From Romanomermis culicivorax (Eukaryota > Nematoda > Enoplea > Mermithida > Mermithidae), in the NCBI GenBank assembly GCA_963922205.1, contig CAWUHX010000175.1, forward strand, positions 702,175 to 766,174: 64,000 nt of DNA. The letters are read 5' to 3'. The notes beneath the pieces are model-generated. The model was not told the origin of the DNA, searched no databases, and was given only the letters and a program-made list of their open reading frames with translations. How positions within the stretch are numbered: position 1 is the stretch's first letter; each line of letters opens with the position of its first letter. Of this stretch, positions 37,600-46,219 are shown in pieces. A program made the position numbers and the translations under genes.

Positions 37600-38241
37600 A
37601 CCTGTGCAAAAAGGCGCTGCAATAGGTAATATTAGGGCTGTTCCGAGATCTCGATCTCGATAAATCTCGGTATTTTTCACATCTCGATCTCGGATATTCG
37701 ATTTCTGCGGATCTCGATCACGCTCGATCTCGGTATTTTTTAAGATTTTATCCGAGATATTATTCGAGATTTTTTACATAATTTAGAAAATAATAAGACG
37801 TATTAATTTTAATTTTTTCTTTGGATTTTTTGAGAAAGGTCAACACGTCAACTTTCTCAACTTTTTGAAGCGTTTGTTCTTTTTTTAATGTAAATTCAAT
37901 TCAAAAGCTTCATGGAAGTATTTTTGGAAAAGTTCTACGCTTCTGACTCATTGATTTTTGGTCAAATTTATGAAAGGTTACGAACAAATAAATGGTTTAA
38001 AATTTTTCGAATGATAAATTTCTAGAAATTACGAATTATGAACATAAAATTTAAATCTAATTTTTGAAGTATATGATCAGAATGATTATCAGAATGCTTT
38101 AAAAAGCTAAAAAACACTTAAATAAAGCGTCTGTGAGCCTTTTCAAGCGAAAAAACGAGGATTTTAAGATTTTTAAGGATTTAAGTAAAATTTGATCCCT
38201 CTCCACATTTGTGGGAAAAGGTTCGTGGAAAAAAAACAGTG
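37600..38241. repeat. GATCTCG-rich tract and partial family C end
   Basis: 37640-37770 is rich in GAGATCTCGATCTCGG-like near-palindromes. 37850-38241 matches part of the family C element and ends with its right terminus GTGGAAAAAAAACAGTG at 38241. The left terminus was not found, so this copy is truncated. Confidence 0.55.
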
Positions 38242-39268
38242 GACCAAAGTGGATAAGTGCCATTATTTCAATTATCATTATTATGTATTTCCTAACTTAG
38301 GCGCAGCTTTAAGCATGTATGCGTTCATTTATCACTCAATCTATAATAGTTTTCATCATGCTAAACGTATTATATCATGTTTTAACTGCTAATCTTCAAT
38401 ATTTAATCATGATATTTAATGAAAATTCGCATTTTTTCCTTGACGCAGTTTTTGAGAAAGATCAATACTTCAAGTCTCTAAGCTTTTTGTAGTGATTATT
38501 TCCTTCCTAGCGTTAAATCAATTTAAAAGCTTTATGGAAGTAGTTTTTGGAAATTTCTTTTCAGCCATATCTTTTCAGCCAAGTTCATGAGAGTTTGCGC
38601 TAAAGTGCATGCATAATTGCATAAAATTTTCTATGATCAAATGATTTATATTTTTTGGTATTGTAACCTGTACCCAAACCTGTACCCAAAATCATTTACC
38701 CCCCCCCCCCCAACTCCCCCCCCCCCCCACTTTGGAAAAAATTTAAAAAAATTGCAAAAAAGTGTATGTTTTTTGGCCTTTTTTGGGAAAAATTTTGACT
38801 TTTTTCTACACCCCCCCCCCCCCCAAAATTCCGGATTTAAGGTAAAGTGGGGTAACTTTGGTCAATTTCACTTGAAACATCGCCGAATTTTTTCTCTGTA
38901 AGATATGCAGATAACTTGGCACACTAATGTCTAAGTGATCAGCGCATGCTACTGTGAAAGGAAATTGAAATCCAAATAAAATTGAGAAATTTGTGGGTCA
39001 ACAAAGTTGAAATTTTTTAATGAAAATTTTCAAATTGAAAAAATTTGGGTTTCACTCATCCACTGCGCTCAAAACTTTCACTAACAATTAAGTGTCTTTG
39101 GAGAGTTTCTCTTTTCTGTTTTGTATAAAAAAATAACTACCCATTTTCGAGCAAAAAAATCGGTCTAAAAGCGGGAAACCTTGGCCAGTTGGCGGGAAAC
39201 TTTGGTCAGGGTGGGTAACTTTGGTCACATTATATTTTGGCGGGTAACTTTGATCAAATTAAAATTTT

Positions 39269-39890
39269 TTGTGCCACACATTTTTCTACTTATATAAACT
39301 TGATTATATTATCCTGTATATAATTTTCATGGCTTACTCCATCATCCGAAAAACTACTCTACCAGTCGAAAATTATTTTTCCTTCTGTACAAATCCTACT
39401 AGAGCCAGAAACTCATTTAAACTCAGCATTGGCAATTCTCATCTTGACGTTGTCAAATATAGCTTTGCTAAACGAATCGTTCACACATGGAACACATTAT
39501 CCTACCATATTGTTAAAGTGACTTCATTAGAATCTTTTTCTCGAAAACTTAAAGATATCGATTTTTCTAAATTTATACGAGGACATTAATATAATATAAT
39601 ATGATTTTCTTTTTTTTCATTTCTGTGTTGATTTCTCTTTTTCGTTCGTCGGGGCGCGTGTAAGTGTACTTCTGCACCTGCATGTCTCTGTATGCAAATT
39701 AATTCATATTGTCGTTCACTCACTCACTGTATTGTTTGATCTTTCAATATGCTAACAGTTTCACATTGTTCTTTATTTTGTACTGCATTAATAACTAATA
39801 ATCTCGATGTTCGTTGTATTTTTTTTCAGACTAACGTGTGTTTTTGTTCTTTTTCTCTTCGTTCGAAAAATAAATTTTTTCTTCTTCTTT
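39269..39890 (+). pseudogene. Non-LTR retrotransposon 3' fragment
   Basis: The frame 39269-39589 ends with a run typical of the extreme C-terminus of jockey/CR1-type reverse transcriptase proteins: FAKRIVHTWNTLSYHIVKV, then SLESFSRKLKDIDFS. A T-rich 3' UTR follows to about 39890, with AAAATAAA near the end. The rest of the LINE is absent, as is usual for 5'-truncated copies. It sits inside the pogo-like element, ahead of its transposase. Confidence 0.6.
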
Positions 39891-39910
39891 TCTTCTAGGT
39901 ACGTCACAAT

Positions 39911-41271
39911 ATGGTCAGGCATTACAAGAGAAAGCCTGATGCGCACAAATACCTGACTAATTACTCAACAGAAGGTCTCGAAAAGGCCATTGAGGCTGTT
40001 CGAAACGGGTCGAAAATTCGAACAGCAGCTCGTGTTTATATTATTCCACATGGAACATTACAAAACAAAGTAATGGAATTAGGAATGATTGGTCATAAAT
40101 GTACCTCACAGCAGCTGAAGAATTGCTTCGTCAAACTGATCAAATCTGTTGCTGTTGTGAGCGTGCCATTCACAAAAGATTGCCTTATCACAATAATTGA
40201 CAGTTATCTACACCAAAACAAGCTGGAACTGTTCAAGGAAAAGAAGACCGTAGGCGTGAGTGGTTTCGTTCATTCTCGAAACGTCATGGAAATGCATTAT
40301 CTGAAAGAATTCCACAAAATTTGCCAGCTGTCTGGGCAAAAGCGTTGACACAACTTGTCGCCAGTAAATGGTTCGACTTATTCGAATCCATCGTAAAAAA
40401 AATTGGCGTTGGATTTGAAACCCGAATGTATATGGAATGTTGATGAGACCGGATTGAGCACAGATGTTGGCTGCAGCTAAGTTTTGTGCATACCTGTAAG
40501 ACCTCCGACCAGTTGGGGGGGGGGTAAATCCAAAATTTGGGGGGGGGGGTAGGAAAAAGTCGAAATTTTTCCCAAAAAACATACACTTTTTGGCAAATTT
40601 TTTTAATTTTTTCCCAACTGGGGAGGGGGTTGGGGGGGGAAATGATTTTGGGTACTGGGTTGGCCAAGTTGGGGGGTCCCCCCCCCCCCCCAACGCCCCC
40701 CCCCCCAAGTACAGGTATGGTTTTGTGTGCCAAAGGCATGCAAGACCCTCATCGAATTGTACCTGATGAAGGAAAACTAATATTTACCATCGTTCGCTGT
40801 GGTAATGCTGCCGGCGATAGTGTACCACTTCTAGTAGTCTATGATGGCAAGAATTTGTGGGACGATTAGTGCTTAGGTAGATTGGATTCGTTTTCGCTAT
40901 GCTGTTAGAGAGAATGGATGGATGGAAAGTAATTCACTGATTTTTTTTGTTATATTTCTTTCATACATGTAACGGAGCCCCGAGGTCTGGGAGGGTTGGG
41001 CTACTTTTTTGGGGTTGAGGGTCAGTAATTCCCCAAATTTTGGGGAAGAGGGGTCTCTCAAGGGTGCCCAACTCTTGCTCAACTGAAAGAATTGAAAGAA
41101 GCGAAAAAAGCTAAAAGCACTAATGTGTGTCGCATTTGCTATATTCAATGGACAATTTACAAGAAGAAGTACAAAAAAGACTGGGCATGCTGTGATAGAT
41201 GTGATGGGTGGATATGTGGTAACTGTTTGGCCGATGATTTTGATCCCACTGATGATTTTGTTCACTCATAA
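39911..41271 (+). pseudogene. Pogo-like transposase, interrupted
   Basis: 39911-40348 encodes a psq-type helix-turn-helix (YSTEGLEKAIEAVRNGSKIR, then AARVYIIPHGTLQNKV). After a frame change, 40415-40480 reads PECIWNVDETGLSTDV, the first DDE motif. A family A MITE then interrupts the gene. It resumes at 40720 with AKGMQDPHRIVPDEGKL and RCGNAAGDSVPLLVVYDG, up to a stop at 40869. After a family D fragment, 41080-41271 encodes a Cys-rich finger (CRICYIQW, DWACCDRCDGWICGNC). The later DDE region with the third acidic residue is not visible, so the gene is dead. Confidence 0.82.
40489..40719. mobile_element. Family A MITE inside the pogo transposase
   Basis: Termini CATACCTGTA and TACAGGTATG are perfect. 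An exact 8-bp duplication GTTTTGTG flanks them (40481-40488 and 40720-40727). It splits the DDE domain of the pogo-like transposase. Confidence 0.93.
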
Positions 41272-42263
41272 CAATTAATCTTCCTTTAAATTTGGTTAAT
41301 CTCATGTATTTTGGCCTTAAAAATATTTGGCCTTTTATCATTGTTTTAGTGTACCTAATGTTTTTGTGTGTCGACCAATGTTACCCAACATTGGTGGGTA
41401 ACATTGGTCGACACGTTAATTTTTTTCGTTAATAAATTTTGAACGATTGATATTTTTATTTCCATTATTGATATTTTCATTTACTTCTTAACTTGCTGTA
41501 ACTGAATAACACAATATTTTTCACGTCAGGCACTTTTTTAGGTCAATTGACCAAAGTTACCCACCATAGGGACAGCTGGGAGTAGATTGACGAAAACTTT
41601 TTTGCTGTTGATGATATTCATCATTTTCAGCTGAAATTTTGTGACAACAAAGGCCGATAGTTACGTTAACTCATATCCAAAATTTATTTTATTACGTTCT
41701 ATCTGTGGTGAGATATAACGATTTTACTTGTCGAAAAAGTAACTTGAACAGAAATTATAATGGCGACCAAAGTTGACCACCATGGTGGGTAACATTGGTC
41801 AAAAAGTGAGCTCTTTGCAACCATCAATGGTAGGTTAAATCTGCATGCTACTTATGAGATGATGTGTTTAATCGATTCGTCTGACATTTTTGACATATGA
41901 GTTCCATGAAACATTTTTACGAATTCCCCATGTATAACAAGTTATATATGTTGGAGAAGTCGAATTGACTGGATTTTGACCAAAGTTACCCCACTTTACC
42001 TTACCCCCCCCCGGTCGGAGGTCTTACAGGTATGCTTAGGTTTAGGCTTAGGGTACAGCAGCTGCGCCCGAAGGGCGCAGCGCTGTTGAGGCTTTTCCAA
42101 ATGAAGTTGTTTAGTTAAAATAGTACCAAGGGTCTTGAAGGAATTCTCTTTCCCATAACTTCGCTTTGACGCTTTTCCCATGCATAATTTCGCTTGTTCT
42201 TTCTTCCGTTCATCATGAAAACCCCCAAAAACCGGCGTCAGAGACATTTCGGCGTGACCACCG

Positions 42264-43319
42264 CAGGGTTGGCAAGACCTGGGTTTTTGGGTTTTTCTGG
42301 GTTTTTCTGGGTGCATTTTTTTGACAAAATTTGGGTTTTTGGGTTTTTCTTAATTCTTTTAGAATGAGGATTTCATCGTTAATTTGAGGATTTCATCGTT
42401 AATTTCCCTGTGGCAAATCCAGAACGAGATTGAGGATTTCATCGTTGATTTCCCTGTGGCAAATCCAGAACTAGCTGACCAAAAAAGTGCTGTGTATCAA
42501 GAATTGACGCAATACATGATAGAGGCAAAATTACAAAAACAAAATAACTCATTTCGCTACCAGACCAGATGCTCGTCAAAAAGAAAAAGTCTGTCCTTGA
42601 GTATTGGCTCACAGATGGAGCTGACTGGCCGCTGGTGCAACGAATCGCTCTGAAGGTACACATAGATAACATGTTATTTGTTTCAATGTATTACATGTAT
42701 AAAAAGTTAATTGAGGTTTTTTCGCTCGTTGTCTCTACCACATCTTCGGAAAGAAACTTCTCTACCTTTGGCTTCATACATTCCAAGCTGCGAAATCAAA
42801 TGTTGACGGAAACAGTGCGCAAACTGGTATTCGTTAGGACAAACTTTGGGCTGCTAGAAAGTTCCCGTGACTGTGAATCTGATGAAGTGAGCGAAGCCGA
42901 AGCGTGAAATTTGATTTCCGTAATTTTCAATTTTTTAAAATGACATTTCAATTTTTAGTGTTTAGATCATGCAATAAAAAATTCAATAAACAGCCAATCG
43001 TTTTAATGAGCCAAATCGATAAAATCGTTGTGCAATGTGCAGTCGCGTGACTCGTGTAAATATGTTACAACCAAATGTATAGTCAGTCTTGAACACTGTT
43101 CAGCAATTTAATACACTTTATACGTTAAAAATAACATTCTCATATATATTTTAAGTAAAATGATCATTCATTAGTACAAAACTGGAACAAAAACCCTAGA
43201 AAAACCCACCAAAAACCCAGAAAAACCCACCAAAAACCCAGAAAAACCCAGAAAAACCCACCCAAAAACCCAAAAACCCAAAAATGAAGATTTCAAAAAC
43301 TGGGTTTTTGCCAACCCTG
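42264..43319 (+). mobile_element. hAT transposon with CAGGGTTGGCAA termini
   Basis: Ends CAGGGTTGGCAA and TTGCCAACCCTG are perfect inverted repeats flanked by an exact 8-bp duplication GACCACCG (42256-42263 and 43320-43327). Inside both ends are runs of GGGTTTTTCTGGGTTTTTGG (left) and its complement (right). The interior carries the C-terminal end of a hAT transposase. At 1056 bp it is an internally deleted copy. Confidence 0.9.
42480..42907 (+). pseudogene. hAT transposase C-terminal (dimerisation) remnant
   Basis: The frame reads SVLEYWLTDGADWPLVQRIA up to LK, a 62-bp GT-AG intron (42658-42716, donor GTACAC, acceptor TTGAG), then the hAT dimerisation motif SLVVSTTSSERNFSTFGFIH and SKLRNQMLTETVRKLVFVRT. 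This is the part of hAT transposases that packs against the RNase H-like core. The rest of the protein is missing, apparently deleted. The stop is at 42905-42907. Confidence 0.8.
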
Positions 43320-43560
43320 GACCACCGTCATCCGTAAAAACTACAATATTATAATGCATTGACTCGGCGCGAACCGCCGAAAAATTTTGGCATTTTCAGC
43401 CCCCAAAACGTCTAAAAATCAAGGAAATTTTATGTTTGACCAGCCAAAAATTTTGTGCCAATTGGCACAAACGCTAAAATTTTTGCCATTCCAATTTTTT
43501 TGGTGCCAAAAACCATTGGCACAAAAAACACGAGGGAAACCAAAATCAACCAGAAATTGA

Positions 43561-43806
43561 ACTAAGCATTAGGGACGAAGTGTTAGCCCTCTTTTGATTG
43601 GCCGAAATTACCGCCCTCTTGTTGATTGGTCACAACTTCATGGGCGCAACTGCTGTACCCTAAGCCTAAGCCTAAGCCTAAGCCTAAGCCTAAGGAAAAT
43701 TTTAAAGGAAAAATTAATGAAAAATACATATTGGGCGAAAAACCATCTGGGGACGGTAATTTCGGCCAATCAGAAGAGGGCTAACACTTCGTCCCTAATG
43801 CCTAGT
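43561..43806. mobile_element. MULE-type MITE with TTAGGC-like loop
   Basis: Arms of about 50 bp starting ACTAAGCATTAGGGACGAAG are complementary across the element. An exact 9-bp duplication AGAAATTGA flanks it (43552-43560 and 43807-43815). The loop contains CCCTAAGCC followed by five or six CCTAAG units at about 43657-43694, equivalent to a TTAGGC array. Confidence 0.82.
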
Positions 43807-45670
43807 AGAAATTGACGTGATCCTGAGGTAGTATAGTAAAACTCTCGATAAAGTCAATAAAACTTTTGCACGTATGAACTACAGCAAAGTTCCGATGGAT
43901 TAACAAAACAAGATCATGTTGCACGAGCGGTACACAACATAATTCAGAATTTTTTTCAGCTTCCAGGTGGAACCTCAATTTCTGTGAATGACGCTAAAAA
44001 CTGAAGTTGAGTCATGGGGTAACGAACAATATACATATTACACCAAACAAAGCTCCACAAACACTGAGCATTGCCGAGCGAAAACTGTCATCAATTTGAT
44101 TCGTATGAAAAAATTTGTCATGGATTTAATTAGTCGGAAAAAATGTGTCATTCGATTTGATTAGTCGAAAAAATGTCGTTTACTGCTCTCTAAGCGTAAG
44201 TCTTAGTCTAAGCCTAAGCCTAAACCTAAACCTAAACACCACGCCATTTTTCGGTAATAGATGATTCACTACTTTACATACATTAGCATATCTAAAATCG
44301 TCGCATAATCCCATTATTACAAGATTTTATTCATCAAAAATAACGCTTATGGACCGGTTGAATGACAACAACTCTGGTGTTGTCATAATTAACGACATTG
44401 CACAGTATGTAACTTGCATGTAATGCAACATCTGCTTATAACACTTTAATAAAACGCCTCAGGCAAGATGTCCGAAAGTTTTTCCAAATGAAATTCTGAC
44501 TTCCCAGGTCTTTTTCCAGAATTTATTTTTTTCCGGAGAAAAATTCAATAATTGCTACATAAAATTGTAAAAATGTATGTACCATACGGAGACCTGAGCA
44601 ATGTACTGATATTTTCCATCAGCTAGATAATGCTGTCAACAAACTACAAAACTAAAAACATCAACTAGAAATCAACTTTTTTGCCACTGTTGGCGCAAAA
44701 AAAGTGCAGTGTAGAAAAAAGATATATTTTAGAGAATAATAGAATGTGTGTGCTCGGATGCAGATTCCGTAATTGTGTGAACTGTAAAGCACTCAAAGTT
44801 TTTCCCCAATGGGAAAGATATTTTAAAACACGCTTCTGTTCAAAGAAGCTTATGTTGCTGTTGCTTGCGTACAAGTTGGAATGATTAATACTTATTAGTG
44901 ACATCAGCGTTTTGAGAGGTGTGCTCATATGTACCTCAAGGAAGGTTTTAGTACCTGTATTATTTCTACTCTACATAAATTTTATGTATCTAAAACGTAA
45001 TGTTATTATAGTTTTCGTTAGTAATGATCGGGTATTTAATGCTTAATAAAAAAATCGATTCAAGACAAATATTAATTCATTAGCTTTTTTGACCGTGCAC
45101 AGCAAAATATGAAATTCTGATATGAAATGTATAGTATGTAATTTAGTTGTAAACCGCCCACAATTGGCCTTTTTCATTTAGTTTTGTTCCCTTATTTGTA
45201 ATGCTGCTATAATAATATGATTCTTATTTTAAACACATTTTTTCAATGCACTATAACTAACATGGAAGATTCTTAAAACCAAAGAAAATATAATTTTCTG
45301 AAATTCGTTTTGATTTCATCATGTACAAAAAATGTTCGCGAAAATTTTGTAATGTTTGCATACAAAAATGGACAATTTTATTAAGGGCCGCTAAAAAGGC
45401 ATTCTGTAAGCGTACATTAGAAAATTTTTAGTAGCCCTGGGCGGCCGCCCAGTTCGCACCCCCCCTCTAAAAACGGTCCTTCTTAAGCCTAAGCTTAGGC
45501 CATAAATACGCCAGAAAATGTGTCAGAAAAAAACTGCGAAATTCGATTAATTTTTTCGACCGATCAAATTGATGACGATCTCACGCAGCAATGCATATTC
45601 ACAAACCCTATTCCAGGTGATTCTGGATCCGCGCGTTTTGGCTTTCACGAGTTTCGAGTTCGACTGAACA
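43807..45670. other. Intergenic, no gene recognised
   Basis: A second short CCTAAG/CCTAAA array lies at about 44205-44232. Otherwise this is AT-rich DNA. The 5' UTR and promoter of the DUF4140 gene presumably lie just before 45671. Confidence 0.45.
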
Positions 45671-45997
45671 ATGTCCGAATATTCGAACTTGAGTTTGCTG
45701 GAACCGGTCAAAATGACCTCACCGACCAGTAAAATAATTCCGGCTCCGATTTTCACAGTCCCTTCAACAACTAACAGTATTGACGTCCCAATTTCAAAAT
45801 TAAAAATCAAGAACGTTACGGTTTTCAACGATAGGGCGGAAATCGTTCGTGGGATGCATTTAGTAACAGCACCGGGTTTTAATACCGTACTTTTGACCCA
45901 CGTTTCCAAATCAATAGATTCCAATTCGATTAGAATCGAGGGCCAAGGAGCGGCCGAAATCAACGACTACAAATTTATTGAAAAAAATGCATTGAAG
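45671..45997 (+). CDS. First exon of an F37C4.5-like (DUF4140) protein
   Basis: ATG at 45671, 109 codons, ending ALK| at AAG|GTTAGC. After a Pro/Ser/Thr-rich start, the sequence VTVFNDRAEIVRGMHLV, then GFNTVLLTHVSKSIDSNSIR and IEGQGAAEINDYKF, matches the N-terminal DUF4140 domain of the mucoidy-inhibitor-A-like family (C. elegans F37C4.5). The biochemical role of the family is not established. The DUF4139 C-terminal half is not visible in the next 10 kb. About 220 bp into the presumed intron is the 2.3-kb palindrome. The gene may still be intact with distant exons, or it may be broken. Confidence 0.7.
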
Positions 45998-46219
45998 GTT
46001 AGCGAAGTCAAAATTTTACGTCGATCACTTTCCATGTTATGCAGTGATTGTTTTCCGCACATAGTGGAAGGGGTTTGGGATTTTGGCCAGAAAGTATTTG
46101 ACCTCACTAAGATAGGTGTTTTAGCCCACCCAAATATTGACTTTTCAAGGCGTGCAGGAATTTTTTCCAAAATACAACAAATCAGATGTCAATCGATATG
46201 TTTGCTGTCGATAACTTTA

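Larger units (their letters stand above)
38840..42001 (+). mobile_element. Pogo-like (Tc1/mariner class) transposon
   Basis: A terminal inverted repeat of at least 26 bp begins AGGTAAAGTGGGGTAACTTT and is perfect at the right end. It is flanked by TA (38838-38839 and 42002-42003). Subterminal regions carry many GGGTAACTTTGGTCA boxes, and a near-perfect palindrome GTGTCGACCAATGTTACCCA and its complement lies at about 41370-41420. The element contains a broken transposase, a LINE 3' fragment (about 39300-39890), a family A MITE (40489-40719) and a family D fragment (about 40962-41066). Confidence 0.9.
38670..42034. mobile_element. Family A MITE split by a pogo-like transposon
   Basis: 38670-38839 is the first part of a family A copy (ACCTGTACCC, C-runs, GTGTATGTTTTTTGGCC, GGATTTA). 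42002-42034 is its right end (TACCCCCC, GGTCGGAGGTCTTACAGGTATG split over two short runs). A 3162-bp element with TA duplications separates them. The left terminus of this MITE is degenerate. Confidence 0.85.

Noticed and set aside
40208-40739. Pro/Gly-rich frames of 150-166 codons
   Set aside because: They read through C- and G-runs of the family A MITE and antisense transposase. The same artefact occurs at 47849-48251 and 29733-30097.
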